NCBI RefSeq assembly: GCF_030272615.1
Contig: NC_081410.1
Span: forward strand, 222,013,415-222,077,414
Length of the DNA: 64,000 nt
Direction of reading: 5' to 3'
DNA from: Cryptomeria japonica
Lineage: Eukaryota; Streptophyta; Pinopsida; Cupressales; Cupressaceae
A program made the translations under genes and the position numbers. Each line of letters starts with the position of its first letter. The first letter of the stretch is position 1. Shown here in pieces: positions 11,456 to 23,238 of this stretch. The notes under the pieces are model-generated. The model searched no databases. It was not told the origin of the DNA and saw only the letters and a list, made by a program, of their open reading frames with translations.

Positions 11456-11815
11456 GGTAGATGTCTTAGGGGTAGGCAAAATTCATGAAGATGTTGCATA
11501 TGCCCCAGGAAGAGGTTCTAGAAGACGTTTCAGATATTGGAGATGATTATCCGGCATGGATATGTTTTGAGTGAGATCTGGTATCTTTCATCGGCAGTCA
11601 TTTATGTCAATGAAAGATTAGGGTTTTTATCAAAGGTTAAAAGGTCGAATACACTTCATTGTTAATCATCTTGCATTCAGAGCAATTTTGAGTGACTAAG
11701 TGCGATCAAAGGAAATTTAGAGCAATCAGATTTCTTCTTGAGCGACCTCACCGGTGTCTAGAAGAATTTGTTGGAGGTTTTCACTGAGACCAATCAAAAG
11801 GTATTTATCTTTAAC

Positions 11816-14800
11816 ATGGAAGTGGGATCATCATCTATTCCTATTTTTGTTGCAAACCCAACTATAGTAGAGGTCAAGGACCACCACAGGCCAATTTTTC
11901 AAGCGGTATCCACTTGTGGCTTGCTTGGAAGATTTGGTTGGAGCATTTTCTTGCGTTCCGATGGGAGTTGTCTATGTAGAGGATGTTAGGGCATATATTC
12001 ACTGTCACATCAAGGACTTGGGAAGTTCAGAAAATAAGGGCATGTATATGAGTGAGCTAATGGGAGAATCTGGAAAGATCAAACTAGCATTCAAGCATAT
12101 TGAAGACCTAGGGTTTACTGATATTCTGGATATTCTGTAGTTTGAGGATGAGATAATCAAATATGTTTTTAGCAGAGTACATGGGGAGTTTATATGGATA
12201 AACAAACCTTACAAAATCACCAAGGAAGCCATTTGAGAAATAACTGGTTTACCATCGGTTGGGCAACATCCAGACAAGAAGGTCTCAAATGATTTCGTGA
12301 GGAAGATCACTAGTGCAACATCTGACAAAAGATCCATGAAATTGAGCACTATAACTGACACGGACATCAAATTTGGTAGCATGGTCATTGGGTATAAGGT
12401 AAATCAATTAAACCGACTGAATTCTATTTCCAGTTTATTCATTTTAGCTACATACAAAATGATGAGAGAAAATGTGAAATTAGATCTATGTGGTTGGATG
12501 CTTGATGAGTTGTTGATAAATCTAGGAAAGATTAAGGGTGAAAAGAAGGGTACATTCTAGTATGGCAACTTGAAATTTTTCCTGATGTTATATTTCCTGA
12601 ATGATACACCTGGTTCTAGTAAGAGGTAATGGGCATTTGACATCCTGGTAGGAAGACAATTGAAATAGTCAATTTCTGCTTTAGGAAGCCAAAGAGATGA
12701 TAAGGTATAGGGTATTTTAAGGAATTTCAAAAATCTATGGGGTCTAGGGTAAGGGTACCTGAGAATATTGTAGAAAAATATTCTAATGATATATCCTTCA
12801 TGGTAAAGAAGGATGAGACGCTCATGGAAGCAGTTATGACCCGAAATATTTGGATTGAACAAATGGGCTATGAGGTGGATGCACAGATTCTTGATGCTTA
12901 TGCAAAAATGTTGATTGATGCACCAATTGATGAGGCAAAGAAGCCCTATGGTATTGCATAGCAAAAAACTCAAGAGGTTGAAACAGAGTTCAATCGAAAG
13001 AAAAGAGAGAAATAGGAAGGGAAAGAAAGGAAATTTGTGGAGAAGGTCTCAAAGCACATTCAAGCATTAATTGATGTTGTCCTGGAGAAAGGTAGAAATA
13101 GGAAGGATCCTGAAGTTCATATTGAGCCTGTTATTGCAGAATCAGAATCTAAGGATGACACACCATTGGCATTTAAGAGGGTTGTTTGGAAGAAACTAGT
13201 AGAAACAAAGGCAGAAGCTAAGAAGCAACCGGTTAGGAAGGTTACAATTAAAATGCCGACACAAAAGAAAGCACCAAAATCTATACCTACAGTTGCATCT
13301 GGTACTGTAAAGAGGAAGAAGAAGGATGACACTAATTATGGTAAGGTTCCACCTAAAACTTGTGCAGAATTAGTAGATGAAATCACTAAAGATGGCATGT
13401 TGAAGAATTATCAATTTTACTATGATCACTTAGAGGAGGATGAACAAGGAGAGGTAGAGGAAGCAATCCTATTATACTTGGATATTTATAAGAAAGCCTT
13501 AATAGAAATAGAAAAAAAATACCGGCTGAATTGTATAACATGTTAGATGCAAGAAGACTATTAGCTATGCAAGAGGATAAACACATTAAAATTCAAGAGC
13601 TATTATCTATCTGTGTTACTTTTTCTCCTGATGAAATGGAAAAGACACTTGAGATGGTAGACAAAAAAATTTTCAATAGAAAACATAGGATAACTAGTTT
13701 GACGCTAGGAAGAGTAAATGAAATAATAAAGGAGACTCAAAAAACATGGGTTAAATTTATTGAAGAAAATAGGGGATTCTTTACTTCACCGGAAACCAAG
13801 ACAGACACTATAGATACCATGGTTGAAGTAAAAGGAAAGGGGATCATGGGTATTTCACCCTCTATTTTGAAAAATATTAGGATAGTGGAAATTGAGCCCT
13901 TGGTAAATACAAATGTACAAACAAATATTGAGATACCAGTTAATACAAAGAGTGAACAAGCTAATATTGTACATGATACTAATATTGAGGATAATAGTCC
14001 TCTGGATACAAATGTATAGGTTGAGGATACTATTCCTATAGAGGAACTAGAAGTTACACATATTGCACCAAGTGGTGAAGCCACTAGTGCATGTGAGGAG
14101 GTTATAAAGGATAAATATTCAGAAGAGAAGGCAAGAGAATTCGATAGGGAACTGGTTGTTGATTCATAATTATTGTCAATTGACACTTCATAGGTAAAAA
14201 TGAACATCACAAAAATGAGTCTCACTAAACTGATGATGATGGTTGTACAAATACTGATGAAGGAGGGATCCACAGATAAAGGGATTATAGATCAATGAAT
14301 CACTGTTCTACACAGACTGGTCCCAGAGTGTAAGATCAAAAATGAAGCAAGCCCATTCAAAAAGCTTAAGATAGGCACTGAGCATATATCAAAGGACTTT
14401 CAATCCTTACAACAAATATCAAACCAACAAGCACTAGAAAGGTTTACTCAGGCTAAGACAGTTGCATTTGATCAGGTAATTGAAATTGAGAATAAAAATA
14501 TTGAGGAGAAGCTAATCCTAATAGAAAACTCTTTGAAACAATGTACAAATATATATAGGGTATGTTGTAACACTGAAATACTTACAGCTAATATGGATAA
14601 AAAGACAAAAGAGATTCACAAGAAAATTGCAACTATAGCTAACTCTTTTGATGGACTAATTTCATTGACTACATCAATTGATGGTCAAATTTTGATTTTG
14701 GAGAACCAAATTTATGTTCTTGAGATTGAAAGAAACAAAAGAATTAGAAGAGCCAGAAGTCTGAGAGGCTTGGTGAGTCCCTAGTTGGATTCACTCTGTG

Positions 14801-14963
14801 TACAGAAGAAAGAATGCATGGATATGGTGGGAAATCCCATACTGGCAGAGGTAAATGAGAAAGAGTATTTTGTACATTTATTGAGGGGACTTGTATCTAT
14901 TTTCAGCATATTCAAAACTAGCTGGGATACTTATGTGGAGTTACAGGAGAAGGCTTATCCATA
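11816..14963 (+). pseudogene. ORF2 of element A: unknown large protein (decayed)
   Basis: Starting at the ATG of MEVGSSSIPIF, the frame shows the same ordered motifs as ORF2 of B and C. These are HIKDLG (about 12006), SRVH (12171-12182), ITKEAI...ITGLP (about 12220-12255), VIGYK (about 12385), KLDLCGWMLDELLINLGKI (about 12475-12535) and a MGYEVD segment (about 12863). Next come a basic KK-rich linker (about 13180-13330), a charged domain around 13340-13750 and coiled-coil sequence to about 14790 and beyond. It is broken by TAG and TGA stops and by frameshifts, for example at about 12000 and 13545. No membrane segment, polymerase, protease or integrase motif is visible. Function unknown. Confidence 0.75.
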
Positions 14964-15249
14964 AATTTTTAAATTTGTCAAGCTTTGGTAAGACATTTTT
15001 GGGGATATTCATTGTACAGTTCTTTTTCTTTGACATTCCTTTCTGAATTTTTGATGGCATTGATGTCAAAGGGAGAGTAGTATAGATGTGAAAAGGAGAA
15101 AAAATAGTTGTATACATTAGGGGGATCTATGGAGTCATGGATTTTAGAGATATGGAGTATTTTGCATATTCAGCTCAGGGGGAGTAGGACAAGATGAAAC
15201 CTTGACCATTTTTCACCTGAGTGTTGCCATCAATTCCAAAGGGGGAGAT
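14964..15249 (+). promoter_or_regulatory. Polypurine region of element A
   Basis: The non-coding tail carries purine tracts near 15067 (AAAGGGAGAG), 15119 (AGGGGGAT), 15176 (CAGGGGGAG) and 15237-15249 (AAAGGGGGAGAT, next to the LTR). This is the same arrangement as in the autonomous copia tail at 854-1228. Confidence 0.75.
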
Positions 15250-15901
15250 TGTTGGCAATTGACACTCTATTGGCTGGTTTCACTATGTTGTCATTGATGG
15301 CAACATGGTATTGTGTTTTGGCTTCATGTTTTGGTTCTATGGTGTACTGACAGGCACTCCGACACCATCATCAAGATCACAGGCTGACATGGTTTAGTAA
15401 AGGTTATCGGTATTGGAGGCTGACATATCTTGGATCCGACATGGGAAATTGATCTTAATGTTTATACATTTATGTTATCTGGCCGACATGAAATTTGATA
15501 TTGTATATATCTTTGTAAGCCGACATAAGGCATGCAAATTTGTATAGGGTATGTATAACAGTTTGGTAGATGATTTTGAGAGAGAGAGAGAGATAGTAGT
15601 GACATATGATAGGAGATTATGGATATGTGAATATAATATGATGCAAAATATATTAGAGAGATCATGTATGTGAGCAAGTTCATGTAAGGATTATTCTGGT
15701 AAAGGGTTTAGGGTTTCAGACCGGAACTAACAGAGCTTAAACTAGAACTGTATACTGGCATAGAAGATGCTATCTTAGTAGTTCACACTTCTCTAGATTG
15801 TAGTCTAGAATTTTATGTAGTCAGTGAGACTTCTTTTGTGATTGAGCAATGTGCTCTAGGCTGCAAGCCTTCCTGCAAGTGTAGGCCCCTTATATTTTGT
15901 A
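15250..15901 (+). repeat. 3' LTR of element A, truncated
   Basis: It matches the 5' LTR from TGTTGG through the stretch TTATATTTTGTA, then stops abruptly. About one third (some 260 bp, including the CACCCCCC end block) is missing. Sequence beyond 15901 is minus-strand copia coding sequence. Confidence 0.88.
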
Positions 15902-16620
15902 TACATTGGGATTCAAACCATTCTTTCAGATTGTATACATTACCATCTGTCCTCTTACCTTCAACTACAACTTGGCCAGTACTCTCCTTCTTTATCTGGC
16001 AGTCGGTAGAATCAATGATGAATTTATAACCTTTATCACACATCTGACTCACACTCAACAAATTGTGCTTCAGGCCTTCCACATAATACACATCCTATAC
16101 TTTCATTTTGCCATCAATATTTGGACTACCTTTTCCCTTTATCTTGATAGATGAGTTGTCTCCAAACCTTACAGAGCCACCATTCTAGTCTTCAAGTTTG
16201 ATAAATTTCTTTTTATAACCGGTCATGTGGTTGGAATAGCCACTCTCTACAACCCATAGATTTCTTCTTTCAGCATGTAGGGCAATCTACACTATCAGAC
16301 TTGATTCAGCTTTATCCTTTTCTTTCTCAACCCAAATCGGTTGAGTTTCGTTCTTCTTATCGGCTGCAATTTTGTGCTCCAATTTGGCTACTAGTTCCTG
16401 ATCAAGATATGTCCTCTTCTGCTTAATTTTCCTATTCTTACAAAGCTTTTCTATATGTCCAAACTCTTGACAGTTATATCATTTCACATTTACATTGAAA
16501 GATGAATCTTTGAAACTACTGTAGGACACCGATTTACTCTTCATACATTCAAAACTCCTATGACCAAATCCACTATACTGATAACAAATAACATTCATAT
16601 CTCAGAGTCCATTAAATAGA
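15902..16620 (-). pseudogene. Copia gag knuckles and protease of element D (upstream part)
   Basis: Read right to left from about 16620, two zinc-knuckle remnants appear (near 16590-16550 with one Cys changed, and 16485-16440, YNCQEFGHIEKLC). The protease site WVVESGYSNHMTG follows near 16260-16220; the usual DSG reads ESG. The segment YYVEGLKHNLLSVSQMCDKG of the gag-pre-integrase region starts at 16091. It ends at 15902 where element A joins. It continues, after a gap of about 90 residues, into the integrase at 9266. Confidence 0.85.
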
Positions 16621-17649
16621 TTCTACTTTCATACTGATAGTTCTAAAAATTGATTGCATGAAATTTTCAATTTTGAGCTCAAAATTTAATTTTTTGGTTT
16701 TGTTGCATGCTCTGTCAATAGTCCATGGTGTAGGGTTTAGGGTTTATCAAAATTTATTATTTTATGAAGGAAACCCTATCAATGATATATTTTGTTGTTA
16801 CCTTTTCCCACTTAAAGCTAAGGGTTATTTACCATGGGCAAGGCCATTTTATTCCCTAAGTATTAAGTGGTGGTCATCCGGTTTATGAAATATGATTTTC
16901 TATGGCGCATAAAATTTTGCCTATAACCGGTATTCCTTTTAAATATTTGTGCCTGTGCCCATAATTTTCCTAATTCTGAAAGTCCTAAGTATTTTGGTTG
17001 GTTGCTAAAGACAGAATGAGTCCAATGGTCCTCACTTCCCCATGAGCAAAATTGCAAGGATGATAAAGACTGCGGCATCGTGAGATTGTTCCACTTGTTT
17101 TCAGCGGAAACCGACAAGGTTGGCAGTATAGCCGGTCAAAGAATTATGTTACCGGTTCTCAAGCGGTAAAAGTCAGTTTAATAAAAATCCTTTCAATTGG
17201 CACTCATTCAAAAAAAATAGAGATGTTATGTCCTAAGGTAAAAGGTGCCCGCTTTTTTAATTCTAGAGGAGTTAACGAGCATTGTGCAAAGCAGTAAACC
17301 GTGAATAGATCTGACGGCCCCTGTATCCTAGCAATGGAAGTTGCAAGGAAGTTATAGAATGCGACATCACAAGATGATGCCGTGTATCCCAGGTTGGCCA
17401 AGAAAACTTATGGTGGGGCCGATGATACAGTCTGGTCAAAAGATGATATGGTGCTAATTAGTCAAGACTTGGTGGGTCCGCAGATACTGATGGAGGGTCA
17501 AATGTCATGTCGACAAATAATGATCGTTAGATTTGCCATGCTGGGTAAGATCTGTGGCTGAGTTTCAAATATGAAATTAGGAGGGATATTTGAAGGCATT
17601 GGTCATAGCCTGCATAGGAGAGATGGGATGAAATAGATACAGACTTGTC
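16621..17649. other. No gene recognised
   Basis: Short open frames exist (for example 84 codons on the minus strand at 16863-17117), but none has a motif I know or a convincing length. A doubled TTTAGGG word lies near 16733. It could be decayed retroelement or ordinary intergenic sequence. Confidence 0.4.
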
Positions 17650-17825
17650 TGTTGGTATTATGGATGACTTCATCATGTGTTGCATTGGTTTTGTCATTGA
17701 TGTCAACACTTATCTTTCAGGTGGTCTACATTATTGATTTGGCACTTTGGTTATATTGGTTTATTTTGGAACTGGCACATTGTGGTCCCAGCATGGATAT
17801 TGGCTTATGCACAGTCACTAGTATA
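17650..17825 (+). repeat. LTR of copia family E, left part
   Basis: It starts TGTTGGTATTATGGATG and matches the opening of the LTR at 61917 up to the CAGTCAC...TATA stretch. Element B is inserted here. The last five bases (GTATA, 17821-17825) are duplicated on the other side of B. Confidence 0.82.
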
Positions 17826-18952
17826 TGATGAATACTAAGAGGGGGGGTGAATTAGTATGCCAAAAATCTCTGCACTGAAACACTTACACAGTCTAAAGAT
17901 AAACCGGTAAAGAAATCTAACAGTTAAACTGGTTACCACACATGCAAACCAAAATGCGAATAAGGCATTCACCCACAAAACCAATACACCATAACACAAG
18001 ATATTTGACGTGGAAACCCAACTGGGAAAAACCATGGTGAGATGGAACTCACAAGTCACTATCTATAGAATAGAAACCAGACCAGTTAAGGTCAGACCGG
18101 TTAAGGTCTTACAATGTTCTTCACCAGAACATATCCTATTAGGAATCTCGATCTCTGTTAGGAGATAAGTCCGATTAAAGACTACCTTGTTAGAGGATTT
18201 TACAAAGGCTTTGAGGCCTACCCGGTTAAGGGCTATAGACTTGTCAAAGATGTGAGTAATCAACAAGTGTTTGATCTATCAGATAGCACAAACTGCTTGG
18301 TTAGATCCAGTATTGCTCACAGTTAATGCATTCTAGCATTACTTCAGTCTTCTCTATCTCTCTCACAGTTACAACTTGATCTTCTCAGATAAGATCATTC
18401 TCAACTTCCACCTTAAACCCTAGCTCGACATTAACCCTTTCAGCAACAACTTAAAAACCTAGACGTGATGTCCTTTTAAAGGAATCTGATTTCATGTTGG
18501 TCCAATAGGATTACATTACAATTTCCTAGGTTCAATGCATCTAGATGTACTCAGTAACATGACACAAAAAGCACTGTCAATGTGTCGGCACCGTCAAGCA
18601 ATCGGTGGATTAGTAACTCATCACAAAATGCCAGTTGGTAACTCATCACAGAGTATTACCGGTTCATACAAAATATCGGTTGCCAGTTTGACAAAAATGA
18701 AGACTGGTAAGAATGTGTTGTGCCGCTTTTCTCCCTCATGCCACTTGGGATCTATGAATCACTTGGGGTCGACATGCCGCTTCAGACTGGGAAACACATT
18801 CTGCAAAATCACCACTAGTCTAAAGACTAGAATACAACATACCGGTTCAAACAAATATCGGTTGAGCACAAGCTCATACACATAAAGGGGATCTCAATAC
18901 AAGTGTGTGTCCATCAATGACAATCACAACATAAACAACAAAAATGCCAACA
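17826..18952 (-). repeat. 3' LTR of element B
   Basis: On the minus strand it begins TGTTGGCATTTTTGTTG at 18952 and ends TTAGTATTCATCA at 17826 after a CACCCCCCC block. Matches 24453-25602 closely. Contains several ACCGGTT words and decayed forms. Confidence 0.93.
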
Positions 18953-19258
18953 ATCTCCCCCTTTGGCATTGATGGCAACACTTAGGAAAATAAAAATTTT
19001 GACATCTAAGTGTTTTACAACAAAAACTTGCCATTAACAAAATTGCTCCCCCTAAGCATATACACTATCCCTTAATCAATACAGTGTATAAATTTTGCAT
19101 ACAGAGCATAATCATCAGAGCATATAGCATATATCAAAATTTCAAAACCAGATATTTCTCCCCCTGTGTCAGAAGATCAAAATTTTATAACCAAAAACCA
19201 GATATACTTCTCCCCCTTTGCCAACAATGACAAAGTACCACTGAAAAACCCTGTGTCC

Positions 19259-19289
<31 letters not shown>

Positions 19290-19656
19290 TTTATGACAAT
19301 AATGAATAATACTTGTCAAAAACTGATTTATAGTCCTGCAAAAATTGTTTCATGGATAGGGACCGGGACTCAAGTAGGGAGGTTGCCACTTCCTTTTCTG
19401 TCTGCATCTGGGATACCTATTCCTCCATGGCATCTACTGTGCTCAGTTCCTGTGTAACTGTCAGGGAATCCAAGTTTAGATAACACTTCTGAAGAATTCA
19501 CAGTCATGGAAGTAATACTAGTTGAAGCTCCTACAAATCCCTAGATCGTGTGCTGATCTCTTGCTCCATCTTGGCTGACTGAATCTGGAACCAGTGAATG
19601 GTTTGCCAATATGCTGCAAAGGAGTCATAAGGTGTCTTAAATGTGCCCAAGTGGGA
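18953..19656 (-). promoter_or_regulatory. Polypurine region and 3' untranslated part of element B
   Basis: On the minus strand, GGGGGAG-type tracts lie next to the LTR (plus-strand TCTCCCCCTTTGG at 18955) and again near 19047, 19159 and 19210. An AT dinucleotide run sits at about 19259-19286. Between it and the ORF2 stop at 19657 I see no gene. Confidence 0.75.
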
Positions 19657-22600
19657 CTATAAGTCCATTTGAAGCTTTTGCTCCTTGGCTAGCACATCGT
19701 CACAGAACAGATGAGGTTGATAGATTTTGTTGATTAGCAAGTTTCCCTCATCTAAGGCATTCCTTATGTCCTTTTGATCTTTCAGTAGTTTAGTCCTAAG
19801 CTCATTCATCTTTTTCACTATAGCAACATTAAGAGCCTTTTGGTGCTCTTTCTTTACATTGGCCTCTACTGCTTCTTCCAGACTCTGCACCTGATCATCC
19901 ACTACAGTACATAGAAGTTTGAGCTGTGCTAGTGATGATTCAGTGTTAGGAAGATTAGTACCGGGGATTAAACTGGTAAGTGTGTCGACAATCGCTTGAA
20001 TAATATCTTGTTCCCTTTTCCTGTGAATGACTTCAAGGTGCTCTTGGGCAACCTTGATGCTCTGCATAAGCTTAGACTCACTGGTAGATTGGAGATCAAT
20101 AGGACTCGAGACAACAACTGGTTTGGCTTGGCTTCTGGTTGCCTTAGGAGTCTCCATCTGTGTGCTCTTCATTGCTTCAGCTATCTTGTCTGCTTCTTCC
20201 TTCTTTTTCCTCTCCTTCTCTTCTTTCTCTTTCTCTTCTCTCTTTTTCTTCTCTTCCTCTTCCATAATTTTCTTGTCTTCCTCTTCTTTCTGCTTCTGCT
20301 CTGCTTCTGCCTTCTTCTTTGCTTCCTCTTCCTTCTCCTTTTATTCTTCCTCTTCCTTCTTCTTCTTCTCTTCCACTTCCTTCTTCTTCTTCTCTTCCTC
20401 TTCCTTCTTCTTCTTCTCTTCTTCTTCCTTCTTTTTCTTTTCTTCTTCTTCCTTCTTTCTCTTTTCTTCCTTATCCTCATCTTCTTTCTTTTTCCTATCA
20501 TCTTCTTGCTTCTTCTTTTCTTCATCTTTTCATTTCTCCTCTTCCTCTTTTCTCTTCTCTTCCTCTTTCTTCTTTTTCTCATCTTCATCCCTCTTCTTCT
20601 TCTCTTCCTGTTCCTTTGTTGCTCGCTGTGTGTCCTCAGCTTGTTCACCACCCTGATCGGCTTGTTTCCCCTGTTCAGTTCCCTCAGAAGGTATGTCCTG
20701 AGTGACATCTTCTACATCTAGGGCATCGACATCGATAGTGTCGATTGGTTCTTCCACCAGGTTTCCTTCCTCATCAAAGACCTCATCCAGTTTGGAAATA
20801 ACTAGTTCCTTTTCCGCTTGGAGGTTGCCCATTCATGCTTTGTGAGAGCTGATAGCATGAGCCATATGCTGATGAGTATCTTTTTCAACTTCATCAATTC
20901 TTCCCTCCAACAACTAGAGTCTTCTTCTCCTTGTGAAGAAGAGACCTTTATTTTGATCTAGGGTATCAAATAATTCTGAATTTGAGAGTTCGGGGAAGTA
21001 CTGTGCAAAGACTTTCTCCCTAATCTCCTATTCCTTTTCAATGGCAATGCGCCATTTATTATCTAATGCTTTAAATAATGAATCCGGTGTCTGAGATTTA
21101 ATCTTTGATGGTGACCGGTCATTTTTACACAAATAAAGAATGATTTCCTATAGTACTTCATCTTTCTCCTCACTATTAAAATCATCATAATAATCTACTA
21201 AATCATGAAGTAATTTTCTCCTAATATTTTTTACTGTTCTTTGACAATGTGTCAAAGGTTTGTATGAGGAGATATCAATATTTACTGGTGCAAACGTTGC
21301 CGGTTCATTCTTCTTCACCTTCTTTGTTTGTCTTGCCTTCTTTGACTTTTCATTAGACTCAGTTTCTTCGAAGTCTGGTTCATTTGTCTTAGTCTTCCTT
21401 TTTCTTTCGAAGACTTTTATTGGTGTTACCTCCGGTTTCTTCTTTGCCAGTGACTGCTTGGTCACTCTTGGAGTTGCAGTGGTAACCGGTGCCGATGCTG
21501 CAGGCACTGCCTTGGCTTTCTTAGCTGTCGGTTCTTTTCCTTTCTTCACCGGTGGTTCTTCAATTGGTGCAATCCTCTCCAAGTAGGTTCCGGTCCTCTT
21601 AGCCTTTGGATCAAGAGGTGAGGCAATAAGGGTTGAGGCATACCCTTCCAGCATGTCATACATAACCTCATAGCCCATTGGCTCTACTTCCTCCATTCTA
21701 GGCTCAATAGCCTCCATTAAACATTTGTCCACCTAAATAGTGAAACAGATGTCATCTTCGTATTTCTTCACTATGTCACCTGAGATTCTTACCCTCTGAC
21801 TCATCTTTCTTTTGAACTCATCAAAATATTTGTTTAGTACTTCAGAGTAGTCGATTCCAATGGCTTGTATGCTTTCCTTTATCTATTTGGTTACTGGTTG
21901 GTCAGGGGACCACTGGACATCTCCTACACCAGGAAAGTAGCCTTGGAAATAAAAGAACAACCCTACCAGTAGTTGTCCAAACTTAAACCTCAGTGAATTA
22001 TCCTGTTTGATTGCCTTAAGATTCAACAGGAGTTGTCTCTGCATGCTGGTGCATAAGTCAAAAGATGCATCCTCTTTTATCATCCGGTAAGTAGCATTTA
22101 CCGCTGCAGCAGATACAAAATTAATCCTGCTAGCTGAAAATGTTTTGTATCCTATCACCATGCAGGCATATTTCACCAGATCATCCTTGATAGGATTGAC
22201 TATCATACCCCGTGAATCACTGGTTGAATCGGTGAGCTTGGCTATTTCGGTTTTGCTCACTTTTCTCAAGGCTAGCACTTCCCCTGTGTTATAAAAGCCG
22301 ATGACTACATGAATTGCCTGAGGCATAATGTCATGCATCCTCTCCAGGTACATCTTGTCACCGTGGACTCTACTCAAAATAATTCTGATGTGATCCTCCG
22401 TGAAATCTTCCAGAAAATATTTTGCATTATGGAATTTCTTCTTCTCCAAGATACTAAATTCTGGTTTTATCTTTTTGTCCTTGCCGCAAAATAGACCTAA
22501 CTGAGTGTGAATGGCTAAAGACCCTAGGTCTTCTATTTTACAATCAATATAATTAGAAATTCCTTCTTCAACTATGACTCTAGCTGGAACTTGTGACAAA

Positions 22601-22680
22601 GCATTATATTTAGACTTCCTCTGAATAAAACTTTCTGACTCAATTGATGTACTCGAACTGGTATGAGATGCGAAAGCCAT
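19657..22680 (-). pseudogene. ORF2 of element B: unknown protein of about 1,007 codons
   Basis: From ATG at 22680 (MAFASHTSSS) one frame runs to a TAG at 19657 with no frameshift. It is interrupted by about eight stops: five TAG, two TGA and one TAA. The N-terminal 270 residues hold IEDLG, SRVH (22363-22374), VIGYK, FDLCTSMQRQLLLNLKAI and a hydrophobic-aromatic GLFFYF segment. A MGYEV segment (about 21675), a basic KK/RK linker (21590-21270) and a domain with YYDDFNSEEKDEVL (about 21190-21150) follow. Then comes an extreme Glu/Lys tract (about 20600-20180) and a coiled-coil C-terminus. No signal peptide or membrane span is apparent. Domain order is the same as in A and C. I do not know its function. 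Confidence 0.8.
20180..20600 (-). repeat. Glu/Lys codon repeat tract inside ORF2 of element B
   Basis: Purine-only codons (GAA, GAG, AAG, AAA) make up nearly the whole stretch, encoding alternating E and K runs, a likely long single helix. On the plus strand this appears as CTTCTT and CTTCCTCTT repeats and gives spurious Ser/Leu/Phe frames. Confidence 0.9.
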
Positions 22681-23238
22681 TGTAGAGTATTTCAAGAACA
22701 CGAAAAATACCTTTGAAACACGAATTTAGGGCTTCCTGATTCTGCTTTACTCCACTCTCCGTCAGTTGCCAAATCACCGCTTTGTGTTCTCCACTACCGC
22801 TTGCAAACTGGTTTTGAATCTCTTTCAAGGTTATTCAATTTCTTGAAATCTAAGCTCAAATCACCTTTTCTTCGCTCTGCACTTGAAAACTTTTCTTCGC
22901 TTGAAAATAGATAGTGAGAAATGATTTGAAAAATGCATTTATACATGTCTCTCACCTACCATCATTAATGCTCCTCTATTAGGGCGTAAACCCTAATTTG
23001 CCTTTTTACCATTTCTGATCTTCTGCCAAGCGACAGGTATTGCATACCGATTAAGGTCTTTTACCGGTGTCAACTGGGGGTTCGAAAGCATTTTCGTCGT
23101 TTGCTCCCCCTAAGCCTTTAAGGCTTAGTTTGCCAATTCCGATATTTCCACACTAGGTGCAGAAACCGGTTCCTCTTCCGACATTGTTGGTTTCTTCCTC
23201 CATGTTTTCTTCATGTCCCCTTGAACTTTTTCAACATC
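22681..23238 (-). other. Spacer between ORF1 and ORF2 of element B
   Basis: No long frame. Just after the ORF1 stop another frame reads a Lys/Trp-containing stretch similar in tone to the end of ORF1 in element C, so ORF1 may once have been longer. ORF2 of element C is separated from its ORF1 by a similar gap (54733-55243). Confidence 0.45.

Larger units (their letters stand above)
9267..15901 (+). mobile_element. Element A: pol-less LTR retrotransposon with ORF1 and ORF2
   Basis: The element has a complete 5' LTR, an initiator-Met PBS, ORF1 (coiled coil plus CCHC knuckles), ORF2, a multi-polypurine region and a truncated 3' LTR. No protease, integrase or RT motif occurs in the roughly 5 kb between the LTRs. 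It lies inside copia element D in opposite orientation. The left flank is GTCTT; the matching right duplication has been lost with the end of the 3' LTR. Same plan as elements B and C. Confidence 0.85.
4896..16620 (-). mobile_element. Copia element D (minus strand), interrupted and truncated
   Basis: This is a Sirevirus-like copia element read right to left: gag knuckles and protease (16620-15902), then integrase, RT and RNase H (9266-6824), a polypurine region and a 3' LTR (6559-4896). Element A (9267-15901) sits inside it. About 90 residues expected between the gag-pre-integrase segment and the integrase core are missing at the element A junction. The capsid part of gag and the 5' LTR are not seen to the right of 16620. 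Confidence 0.8.

Noticed and set aside
16863-17401. Possible host exon on the minus strand
   Set aside because: Two short frames without motif, splice context or length to support a gene.
19996-20721. Plus-strand open frames of 128-241 codons rich in Leu, Ser and Phe
   Set aside because: They are the antisense shadow of the Glu/Lys coiled-coil tract of ORF2 in element B; the minus strand carries the conserved frame.
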